DNA of 64,000 bases from the NCBI RefSeq assembly GCF_000482245.1, contig NZ_AWNH01000053.1:62001-126000 (forward strand). The letters are read 5' to 3'. Each line of letters opens with the position of its first letter. Within the stretch, counting starts at the first letter, position 1. The notes beneath the pieces are model-generated. The model ran no database searches. It was not told the origin of the DNA and saw nothing but the letters and a program-made list of their open reading frames with translations. A program made the position numbers and the translations under genes. This DNA is from Leptolyngbya sp. Heron Island J (GTDB lineage Bacteria > Cyanobacteriota > Cyanobacteriia > Phormidesmidales > Phormidesmidaceae). This document shows positions 53,834-61,897 of the stretch, in pieces.

Positions 53834-54223
53834 CTACGCAAGAGTCTCAGGGCAATATCCCAACCCCTGAACAAACTGCTTGCGAAATTCTTCAATTTCA
53901 TAACGGTCAGGTTTACCGTGGGAGACAACAGCAACCTGATAGCGACGCATGACATCAACGGCGGTTTGACCAGTTTCTAATCCCCACAGGGCCATGCGAA
54001 TCCGATATCCCGGTGTGGAGCGGCCACCCACTTCATCTAAAAAGGATTGAAAGTTAGAGGCTGTATCGGGAGAAACGCTTTCATGGAGTCTGATGCGAAT
54101 AATCCAGCCATCAATGCGATGGATGACGCTTAAAAATTCTAATGGGAGCTGAGTCAGTATATGCAGCCTTTCAACAACTCGTAGAACAAGACTGGCATTG
54201 GATAAATAGTAAACGTAATCCAT
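53834..54223 (-). CDS. Conserved cyanobacterial hypothetical protein
   Basis: 129 residues, predicted alpha/beta: two strand-rich halves (SLVLRVVERLHILTQLP, WIIRIRLHESVSP) and an ATLRI-like segment GYRIRMALWGLETGQTAVDV. No signal peptide, no named family. It is convergent with yraN and divergent from queA. Confidence 0.6.
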   Translation of the reverse strand: MDYVYYLSNASLVLRVVERLHILTQLPLEFLSVIHRIDGWIIRIRLHESVSPDTASNFQSFLDEVGGRSTPGYRIRMALWGLETGQTAVDVMRRYQVAVVSHGKPDRYEIEEFRKQFVQGLGYCPETLA

Positions 54224-54386
54224 AGGTATAAAGCGGTGCTACAGTCTATATCGTTTGAATCATTCAGGCAGCTGGTCCACAGATCGTCCAGCTATTAGTC
54301 TGGCATTAAATCCTTCGGCTTAGTAAGGTCGATGGTACGCCTTTATCAAAAATCAACGGTATTTCATCCACAGTTTTCCCTCACCC

Positions 54387-55535
54387 ATGCCCCTATCCAA
54401 TGGCCGTCAATCGGCCCACAGCCATGAACCCATCGATCGGCAACAGGCGAACGATGATTATTCCTTAGCGGCATATCAGTATAAGCTACCACCTAACTTG
54501 ATTGCCCAAGAACCAGTCACTCCCCGTGATCACTCTCGCTTGATGGTGGTTTCATCAAGCAGTGAACATCGGCATGCCCATTTTAAAGACCTACCCAGGT
54601 TTCTGTGTTCCGGAGATCTACTTGTGGTTAATAATACGCGAGTTATACCGGCGAGAATGTATGGATACAAACCAAGTGGAGCAAAGGTTGAAGTTTTATT
54701 ACTAGAACCCCGTGAGCCGCATCTTTGGTTAGCACTGGTTAAACCTGGACGTCGTTTACAGCCAGGGAGTTTAATCCATTTTGGCCCCAACGTGGAGCAG
54801 CCATTGCTCACTGCTCGGGTGGAAGAGTGCGATCGCGATACCAATGGTCGCTTACTAAGTTTTTCAACCTCAACCAACACTCCCATCGACCAACTGATGG
54901 AATCCCTTGGGGAAATCCCGTTACCGCCCTACATCACTAATTCCCAGGCAGAACCCGATCAATATCAAACCATTTACGCTCAACATTCGGGTGCAGTAGC
55001 GGCACCCACAGCCGGTCTGCACTTTACCCCAGAAGTTTTTCAAGCCCTTGAGCAAAAGGGAATTCGGCGAGCTGAAGTGACCTTGCACGTGGGATTAGGC
55101 ACCTTTCGCCCTGTAGAAACAGATGCCATTACTGAGCATCAAATGCATTCAGAATGGGTTCATTTACCCCAAAGCACCGTCGATCTGATCAAAGAAACTA
55201 AAGCGCGGGGCAACCATGTTTTTGCTGTAGGGACCACTACTGTGCGCACTTTGGAAGGCGTCGTTAACCAGGAAGGGCAGCTGACAGCTTATAAAGGTGG
55301 CGTAAATTTATTTATTTATCCCGGCTATCAGTGGCAGGTCGTAGACGGTTTAATTACCAATTTTCACCTACCTGGCTCCAGCCTCTTAATGTTGGTCAGC
55401 GCTCTTATCGGGCGTCAGCGATTAATGGAGCTTTATCAAGACGCGATTAACCAGGCCTATCGTTTTTATTCTTTTGGTGACGCCATGGTAATTTTGCCCA
55501 ATGCCTGTCGATTGGCAGAGGGAACTCAACTATAG
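54387..55535 (+). CDS. queA: S-adenosylmethionine:tRNA ribosyltransferase-isomerase
   Basis: 382 residues. QueA transfers and isomerises the ribosyl group of SAM onto preQ1-tRNA in queuosine synthesis. Seen are YKLPPNLIAQEPVTPRDHSR at the start of the core, VNNTRVIPARMYG, AAPTAGLHFTPEV, and the end motif FHLPGSSLLMLVSALIG. A ~25-residue N-terminal extension precedes the family core. Other queuosine genes are not present in the window. Confidence 0.96.
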   Translation: MPLSNGRQSAHSHEPIDRQQANDDYSLAAYQYKLPPNLIAQEPVTPRDHSRLMVVSSSSEHRHAHFKDLPRFLCSGDLLVVNNTRVIPARMYGYKPSGAKVEVLLLEPREPHLWLALVKPGRRLQPGSLIHFGPNVEQPLLTARVEECDRDTNGRLLSFSTSTNTPIDQLMESLGEIPLPPYITNSQAEPDQYQTIYAQHSGAVAAPTAGLHFTPEVFQALEQKGIRRAEVTLHVGLGTFRPVETDAITEHQMHSEWVHLPQSTVDLIKETKARGNHVFAVGTTTVRTLEGVVNQEGQLTAYKGGVNLFIYPGYQWQVVDGLITNFHLPGSSLLMLVSALIGRQRLMELYQDAINQAYRFYSFGDAMVILPNACRLAEGTQL

Positions 55536-55764
55536 TCCGTACGTCATTCTCCCTGTCCCCCATGGAGAACGTGCCATCGTGCATGCTTCTTTGAAGTTCA
55601 TGTTTCGAGGCCGTTCTCCCTTTCTTACCAATGTTTGCGAAACATTTCAGGACATTCCTGCAGACATCCGATAAATAGGGTTGCACTCAAGCAATACAGG
55701 TTTACTATGGTGGGTGATACTGACTTGTGTACTCATAGGTCAGCCCTGATGAGATCGCACCCCT

Positions 55765-57459
55765 ATGACTCGACCGGCTCAACTTGATCCAGACATGCAC
55801 AACCCCGTTATTGGTACGGTCAAAGGCCCTGGTGAAGATGGGAACCAATACGTTTTTATTACCACCGATAATAAACGGGTGAAAATTGGTGAATTTGTCT
55901 TTTACGCCGTCGATGCTCCAGATCAGGGGAGCTGGGAAATTTTAGGTAAAATTTCTGACCGGCGCTTAATCGATCATCTACCCGATCGCATCTTTGCGGA
56001 TACCCAAATTAGTCCAGATACGATTGCGTCCCTGATTGGATTTGCCTATCCCAATCCAGAAATTTATGAAGTGACGGTGGATGTCATCGGTTATTTCCAC
56101 CCAGCCCTGGGGTTTATTAACCCGCGCATTACCCCTGATCCAGGAGCCAAAGTCTATATTGCAGCGGATGACCGCCTACAACAAGTCGTCAATAAAAAGC
56201 AGCCAGGCGAAGTGGGCTCAGCTCAAATTGGCTCTTTATTGCTGCGCCCTGGTGGTAGTGTCCCTGTTGCCCTCGACGTTAAAGAAATTGTCAGTACCCA
56301 TATGGCCATATTGGCGGGCACAGGGTCTGGCAAAAGCTACACTGCCGGCGTCTTGATTGAAGAGTTTTTACAACCTTACAACCGGGCTGCAGTGTTAATC
56401 TTTGACCCCCATGGGGAATACAACACCCTCTCCGAAATGCGAGGGCATCCGGCATTTCAAGCCAACGATGGCTATGCCCCAAAAGTCCAGATCCTGACCC
56501 CAGGCGATATTCAGATTCGCATGTCGTCCCTGGACTACTACGATATCTTGACCCTGCTACCCGAGATGAGCGACCGTCAGCAGTCTATTCTCAACAAAGC
56601 ATTTACCATTTTGGGTAAACACAAGCGCGGGGACTACCGTTGGAACGTCAATGACCTGATTGCAGCTGTTTATGAGGCTGATACCACAGCTGACGATGAA
56701 GGTAATGACAAGGTGGGGTCGTCTGCGCCTGCGTTGGAGTGGAAGCTGGATCGTCTGGCTCGATCTCCTTACTTTCATCAGGTAAACCACATGGCCCCCC
56801 GGGATTTATTTGAGCCGGGGCAGGTGACCGTCTTGCAGATGAACGAAATCAGTCAGGAAGAGCAACAGGTTATCTGCGCAGCGGTGCTTCGCCAGAGTTA
56901 CCATGCCCGCATCAATACCGCCCGCGACAAAATTGAGGAAGGTGACGAAAACTATCTGCCATTTCCAGTGTTCGTCTTAATCGAAGAAGCCCATCGATTT
57001 GCTCCAGCCAAAGAACCCTCACGCTGCAAGGCCGTCCTCAGGACAATTTTGAGCGAAGGTCGGAAGTTTGGTCTGGGGGTAGGGCTGATTACCCAGCGGC
57101 CCGGCAAGCTTGATTCTGACGTGCTTTCTCAGTGTATGAGCCAATTTTTGATGCGCATTGTCAATCCAGTGGATCAAGAAAGCCTTAAATATGGTGTCGA
57201 AGCCGCTGGACGTGATTTGCTCAAGGAACTACCCGCCCTGACCAAGGGCCAGGTGATTATTTCTGGAGCCTGTGTGAATACGCCGGTGCTCTGCCAGGTG
57301 CGGAAACGGATTACTCAACATGGTGGCGAAACCCTGAATGCACCCCATGAGTGGCAGGGATATTTTCAAAAACACCGACTGCGGACTCAGCAAATTAAGT
57401 CTGCACCTGTAGCAGCCAAACCCAAAGCAACTACCTTTAAAGGCGTGAGTATTGAGTAA
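55765..57459 (+). CDS. herA: HerA-type ATPase (DUF87 helicase)
   Basis: 564 residues. An N-terminal HAS-barrel (about 12-130, starting VIGTVKGPGEDGNQYVFITT) is followed by the HerA/FtsK-type ATPase with Walker A LAGTGSGKSYT, Walker B FPVFVLIEEAHRF, and the arginine region GLGVGLITQRPGKLD. In archaea and some bacteria HerA works with the nuclease NurA in end resection; no NurA gene is in the window. The gene lies alone between queA and the PAS protein. Confidence 0.9.
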   Translation: MTRPAQLDPDMHNPVIGTVKGPGEDGNQYVFITTDNKRVKIGEFVFYAVDAPDQGSWEILGKISDRRLIDHLPDRIFADTQISPDTIASLIGFAYPNPEIYEVTVDVIGYFHPALGFINPRITPDPGAKVYIAADDRLQQVVNKKQPGEVGSAQIGSLLLRPGGSVPVALDVKEIVSTHMAILAGTGSGKSYTAGVLIEEFLQPYNRAAVLIFDPHGEYNTLSEMRGHPAFQANDGYAPKVQILTPGDIQIRMSSLDYYDILTLLPEMSDRQQSILNKAFTILGKHKRGDYRWNVNDLIAAVYEADTTADDEGNDKVGSSAPALEWKLDRLARSPYFHQVNHMAPRDLFEPGQVTVLQMNEISQEEQQVICAAVLRQSYHARINTARDKIEEGDENYLPFPVFVLIEEAHRFAPAKEPSRCKAVLRTILSEGRKFGLGVGLITQRPGKLDSDVLSQCMSQFLMRIVNPVDQESLKYGVEAAGRDLLKELPALTKGQVIISGACVNTPVLCQVRKRITQHGGETLNAPHEWQGYFQKHRLRTQQIKSAPVAAKPKATTFKGVSIE

Positions 57460-57489
57460 GAGCTACTAAAAAATATCTTTCCAGGCCCT

Positions 57490-59298
57490 TCAGCTCCAAA
57501 ATTCATCTAGATCGACTTCGGCAACTTCTTGCTGGACTTCCTGAAAGTAGCTGCTAGCAGTCAGGGTGGCGACTTCTTCTTGCCGTTGCTGTTGATCGAT
57601 TTCAATTTTTAGCTCGGCCAGCTGGCGTTTTAGCTCGTCTTCGCGTCGCTTGCGTTCGGTAATGTCCTGGACAATACCCTCGTAGTAGAGCACCTGCCCC
57701 TGGGAAGAACGAACGGCACGGGCATGGATTTGGGTCCAGATAATCTTGCCGTCTTTGCAGTAACACTGGTATTGAAACCCGGTAACGCTGTCTTGCTGGT
57801 CGATTTTTGATTGAAAGTCCGCCCGCCTTGCTGGATCCACATACAGCTGTGAACCAATATCGGTAATGCTATCAATCATTTCCTGGGGAGAGTCATAGCC
57901 ATAGAGCCTGGCTAGGGCCGGGTTGACATTGATAAAATGGCCTTCGGGGCTAGATTGGAAGATGCCCTCCAGGGCATTTTCAAAGATGCTGCGGTAGTTT
58001 TCCTCGGCAATGCGGATAGTCTCAAAGGACTGCTTCAGCTGCCGGGTCATTTTGTTAAATGAGTTGGCCAGGGTATCAATTTCGGCAATAAAACTGGACT
58101 TCACCTGCGGGTCTAGATGGCCTTGGGCCAAGCGATCGGAGGCTTGAGATAGCCGTAGAAGCGAACGAGTGATTCGACGGGCCGTCAGCACGCTTAAGGC
58201 AATGGCAACCAGCAGCGCTAGCCCACATAGCAGGATGGTATTGCGGGTGTTGGCATTAATCTGGCCCATAAAATCGGCCTCGGGCACAACGACCACAATG
58301 AGCCAATCGAGACCAAACCCATCTTGAAACGGCAGTACTTCTAAAAATTGGCGTTTACCGTTGAGCTGTAGCTGTAGCTGCTGAGCTTCGGTAAAATTCG
58401 TAAACCCATTGAATCGCTGGGCCAGATAACGAGCCGTATTTTGGACTAGCTGATCGCTGCTGTTGATGGCTAGCAGGGGGGTGGCAGTATCCCCATCGTT
58501 AACCATCAGGGGTTCATCGGTCGAGTTGGAAATCAGCTGCCCCTGGCGATCGATCACAAAGGCTTGCCCGGTTTGGCCGATTTGTAGGCTTTGCAAAAAG
58601 GTTCTAAATTCTTCTGGGAGCACCACATCCGTTGCACATACCCCTAGAACATCTTTACCGGAGCGATCATACACGGGGAGGCTGGCAGTAATATTGGGTA
58701 GCCCAGTGGTAAAGGCAATGTAGATATCTGTCCACTGGGGCCGCTCAGCCAAGGCTGCCGCTTTATACCAGGGCCGTTGGCGAGAATCATAGGGCGTCTC
58801 TGCCTGCCATAGAAAGCTGGTGCGTTCTCCCCGGACATCTAAGCTGTAATATCGGCGCAGATTTTGGGTAGAAGGATTGCTGTAAGTAAGCTGCAGCGCA
58901 CCATTCTCAGGCGATCGCAACACTCCAAAAAATTCGCCATTGCGGGCGCTACCGCAGTAAGCCAGGGCAATGGTGGGGGCAATCCGCATCTGCTGATAGA
59001 GCTGGGTTTCACCAAAGCCCGCGCCGTCTACATCCAGTATGCCTCTGGCAAAGGCGCTGGCGTTGAGTCGATTGATCTCGTGGGGGGTTTCAAAATAGCT
59101 CTGTAGTTCTTGTTCAATCCGGGCTGTGACCTCATGACGTAGTTGGATAGCCAGCTCATTCACAGCCTTTTGACCATTGCGAAAGGATAGATAGCCTACT
59201 AGACCAACGGCCCCGACAATTTGGCCAACAAACAACACAATCAAGACCACTCGTAGGGGCAGATTGTCAGGTGACTGCAGACGAACGGGTAGTTTCAT
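57490..59298 (-). CDS. dCache-HAMP-PAS protein with a conserved C-terminal tail, no output domain
   Basis: 602 residues. Membrane helix (about 15-37), dCache sensor (about 60-340), second helix (about 350-372), HAMP-like segment, coiled coil, PAS domain (about 425-550; YRSIFENALEGIFQSSPEG, YEGIVQDITERKRR), then a coiled coil (REDELKRQLAELKIEIDQQQ) and the tail SSYFQEVQQEVAEVDLDEFW. No kinase, cyclase or methyl-accepting domain follows, so output must come through the tail or a partner. It lies 7 bases downstream of glsA; the tail recurs in the mini-protein at 61478-61858. Confidence 0.88.
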   Translation of the reverse strand: MKLPVRLQSPDNLPLRVVLIVLFVGQIVGAVGLVGYLSFRNGQKAVNELAIQLRHEVTARIEQELQSYFETPHEINRLNASAFARGILDVDGAGFGETQLYQQMRIAPTIALAYCGSARNGEFFGVLRSPENGALQLTYSNPSTQNLRRYYSLDVRGERTSFLWQAETPYDSRQRPWYKAAALAERPQWTDIYIAFTTGLPNITASLPVYDRSGKDVLGVCATDVVLPEEFRTFLQSLQIGQTGQAFVIDRQGQLISNSTDEPLMVNDGDTATPLLAINSSDQLVQNTARYLAQRFNGFTNFTEAQQLQLQLNGKRQFLEVLPFQDGFGLDWLIVVVVPEADFMGQINANTRNTILLCGLALLVAIALSVLTARRITRSLLRLSQASDRLAQGHLDPQVKSSFIAEIDTLANSFNKMTRQLKQSFETIRIAEENYRSIFENALEGIFQSSPEGHFINVNPALARLYGYDSPQEMIDSITDIGSQLYVDPARRADFQSKIDQQDSVTGFQYQCYCKDGKIIWTQIHARAVRSSQGQVLYYEGIVQDITERKRREDELKRQLAELKIEIDQQQRQEEVATLTASSYFQEVQQEVAEVDLDEFWS

Positions 59299-59305
59299 CA
59301 GTTAT

Positions 59306-60334
59306 CTACCAGCTATCCACATCGTTGCCATCAATCCAGGCTTGTAGCTCTCGCTCAGGTTTAGCCGCATTAAAGAGATGTAGCCCAAAATCTGTGGCCA
59401 GAGTCTCACAAACTTTGATGCCCCGAACGCTGTTACCCTTGGCATCGAGCGGTGGGGAAAAGGTACCAATGCCCAACTTGCCAGGAACCACGGCTAAAAT
59501 GCCACCACCCACACCACTTTTGGCCGGCATACCCACTCGATAAGCCCATTCGCCGGAGGCATCGTACATGCCGCAGGTGAGCATCACGCTCACCACATCC
59601 TGCACATAGCGTTCATCAATAGCGCGTTCTTGGGTGATGGGGTTGATGCCGCCATTGGCCAAGGTGGCGGACATCATAGCCAAATCACGGGCATTGACCA
59701 GGATCGAGCACTGCTGAAAGTAAAGATCCAGGGTTTCGTCAATTTTGTCGCCCACCATGCCAAAGTTCAGCATCAGGTAAGACATAGCTCGGTTACGGTA
59801 GCCGGTAGCCTTTTCGGATAAAAAGACAGGGACATTAATGTCGTGTTCTCGGCCGGTGTAGCGCTTAAACATATTCAGCATGCGCTTGAGCCGTTCGGTG
59901 CTACTGCTGCCTTTGATCAGATCTGTGGTTGCGATCGCACCCGCATTCACCATCGGGTTATAGGGGCGATTGGTCGCCTCGTCCAGCACAATAGCATTAA
60001 AGGCTTCCCCAGTCGGCTCCACACTCACCTTGCTGTTGACATAGTCACGACCATGATCTTCTAGAGCCAATCCAAAAACAAAGGCTTTGGAAATCGACTG
60101 AATCGTAAACAGCTGGTCACACTCCCCCACTTCAAACACCTGACCATCTTGAGTGACCACACAAATACCAAACCATTCAGGCTTGGCCAGCGCCAGTTCA
60201 GGAATATAGTCAGCCACAGCACCGTCGTTAATGGCTTGAAACCTCTCGTGCAGCTCAGTCAAATAGTTACGAAACGGGGAGGTGACTGCCGTGATTGAAC
60301 TGGCCAGAGACTGTAGATCTCCGATATCTGACAT
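59306..60334 (-). CDS. glsA: Glutaminase A
   Basis: 342 residues of the Ser-Lys glutaminase family, which hydrolyses glutamine to glutamate and ammonia. The catalytic dyad is in [10 protein letters not shown] (Ser80, Lys83), with Tyr43 in YIPEL, and the binding motifs NPMVNAGAI and [14 protein letters not shown]. Length fits the short bacterial enzymes. It lies between the MinD-like gene (5 bases upstream) and the PAS gene (7 bases downstream), a very tight operon. Confidence 0.95.
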   Translation of the reverse strand: MSDIGDLQSLASSITAVTSPFRNYLTELHERFQAINDGAVADYIPELALAKPEWFGICVVTQDGQVFEVGECDQLFTIQSISKAFVFGLALEDHGRDYVNSKVSVEPTGEAFNAIVLDEATNRPYNPMVNAGAIATTDLIKGSSSTERLKRMLNMFKRYTGREHDINVPVFLSEKATGYRNRAMSYLMLNFGMVGDKIDETLDLYFQQCSILVNARDLAMMSATLANGGINPITQERAIDERYVQDVVSVMLTCGMYDASGEWAYRVGMPAKSGVGGGILAVVPGKLGIGTFSPPLDAKGNSVRGIKVCETLATDFGLHLFNAAKPERELQAWIDGNDVDSW

Positions 60335-60339
60335 CCTGG

Positions 60340-61098
60340 CTAACCCCCTACAATTTGCTGGGCGACTTTACGAAATTCTTGACTGACTGGATGCTCGGGA
60401 TATTTGACACAAAACACCCCTTCACTCGCCAGCTGCACAATATCCTCAGATAGAGGAAACAGACCCGCTACGGTTTCACCGTAGGTTTCCTCCACTTTCT
60501 GCTTGAGGGCATCCATATTCAAGCTGCTGTAAACCTTATTGATCGCCAAGAGCATTTTGCGAACCTTGAGCTGTCGGGCCACATCTACAGTCACCGCCGT
60601 GCCCTGATAGTCCTGTTTATCGGGACGCAGGATCAAGATCAGTACGTGGGATATGGCGATCGATAAAAAGGTTTCTTTGGATAGCCCTGGGTGGGTGTCA
60701 ATGAATAGATAGTCAAGTTTTAGCGCCTTGACCAAGTTACGAAAGCCATCGTTCATCAGCCTGACATCGTAACCATCCTTGAGGATGCGGGCAATATCAT
60801 CGGCCCTGACACTAGAAGGAACCAAGTAAAGCTTGCCATCGTCAGCCACACCCAACTTTTCACCCACATCATAGACGGCGTCTTCAATAGAAGTTTCCCC
60901 CCAAAGATAATTATTCAGAGTTTTGTGGGTGTGCTCAGGTTCTAGACCAAATAGGTTATGAATACCAGGGGAAGGCACATCAGTATCTACAACACCGACG
61001 CGATTACCCTGGAGGGCGATAGTGGTCGCTAAATTAGCAGTAAAGTTGGATTTACCAGTACCGCCTCGATAAGAATGTACCGAAACAACTTTGGGCAT
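60340..61098 (-). CDS. ParA/MinD-like ATPase
   Basis: 252 residues. The deviant Walker A is [11 protein letters not shown] (conserved signature lysine followed by Ser instead of Thr), with [29 protein letters not shown] and [15 protein letters not shown]. Such ATPases position proteins or protein clusters on membranes or nucleoids. The frame extends to a TTG at 61128, but family members begin near ATG 61098 (MPKVVSVHS). It is the first gene of the MinD-like/glutaminase/PAS operon; a positioning role for this complex is an inference. Confidence 0.88.
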   Translation of the reverse strand: MPKVVSVHSYRGGTGKSNFTANLATTIALQGNRVGVVDTDVPSPGIHNLFGLEPEHTHKTLNNYLWGETSIEDAVYDVGEKLGVADDGKLYLVPSSVRADDIARILKDGYDVRLMNDGFRNLVKALKLDYLFIDTHPGLSKETFLSIAISHVLILILRPDKQDYQGTAVTVDVARQLKVRKMLLAINKVYSSLNMDALKQKVEETYGETVAGLFPLSEDIVQLASEGVFCVKYPEHPVSQEFRKVAQQIVGG

Positions 61099-61444
61099 AC
61101 CTGGGAAATTATGGTGGAAGCTTTTCAAGAAAATACCAGATATAAATCTGCTATCAAAGAAAATGCCAAATTCCTTAGTAAAGAGCCTACTTAACTCATG
61201 TTAATTACCCATGACCTCAGCAGCCCCACCAGCGGAAGCTAGTGTGGTCTCACCTGCGGGCAGCAGCAATCACCTCCATAGCATCGCCCCAAGGAGTGCA
61301 GTCTTCTCAGCTACTAAACAACATCTGCTTCTTTAGAACCATTACAAAGTCGGAAAAGTCGGATAGCCTACCAGGCCGCCAAAACCTCCTCAGCTGTACC
61401 AGACAAAACGCCTGGGATCTTCTATAATCCTTGCGCAAAGTGAA
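61099..61444. other. Divergent intergenic region, nothing firm
   Basis: Between the MinD-like operon and the rightward mini-protein gene. It contains stretches that could be gene relics (for example DCTPWGDAMEVIAAARR on the minus strand), but none is supported. Confidence 0.35.
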
Positions 61445-61477
61445 ATGTATAGCTGTCATCTTGGGCACAGCACTTTA

Positions 61478-61858
61478 ATGACTAGTAGAGCCTATCGGAC
61501 ACTGCGCAAATTCCGGTTGCGTACAACTCTAGTAATTCCATTTGTGTTACAAATCATGGGAGCGGTTGGCGTTGTCGGATTTATCTCCTTTCAGACTGGC
61601 CGTAGCACCGTGAATGATCTAGCCAGTCAGCCTGTAAAAGATAGCAATGGTGATTTACTGTACTACGAGGGCATTGTTCAAGATATTACCGATCGCAAAC
61701 GCCGGGAAGATGAACTCAAACGACAGTTAAAAGAGTTAAAAATTGAAATTGACCAGAAAAAACGAGAAGATGAAGTAGCGACGCTAACAACAAGCTCTTA
61801 TTTCCAGGAAGTTCAGCAAGAAATATCAGAAGTGAATCTGGATGAATTTTGGAACTAA
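61478..61858 (+). CDS. Internally deleted mini-paralogue of the dCache-PAS protein
   Basis: About 126 residues. It begins with the N-terminal helix of the 602-residue PAS protein (RTTLVIPFVLQIMGAVGVVG) and, at DLASQ, jumps to the end of a PAS-PAC domain (YYEGIVQDITDRKRREDELK), the coiled coil and the tail SSYFQEVQQEISEVNLDEFW. About 480 residues of the paralogue are missing, in frame. It keeps a membrane anchor plus the shared tail. ATG 61445 is another start; 61478 is preferred as it matches the paralogue's N-terminus. Confidence 0.7.
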   Translation: MTSRAYRTLRKFRLRTTLVIPFVLQIMGAVGVVGFISFQTGRSTVNDLASQPVKDSNGDLLYYEGIVQDITDRKRREDELKRQLKELKIEIDQKKREDEVATLTTSSYFQEVQQEISEVNLDEFWN

Positions 61859-61897
61859 CAGGTCGTATCCGACATTTGACTAAGAAACCCACAGCAT

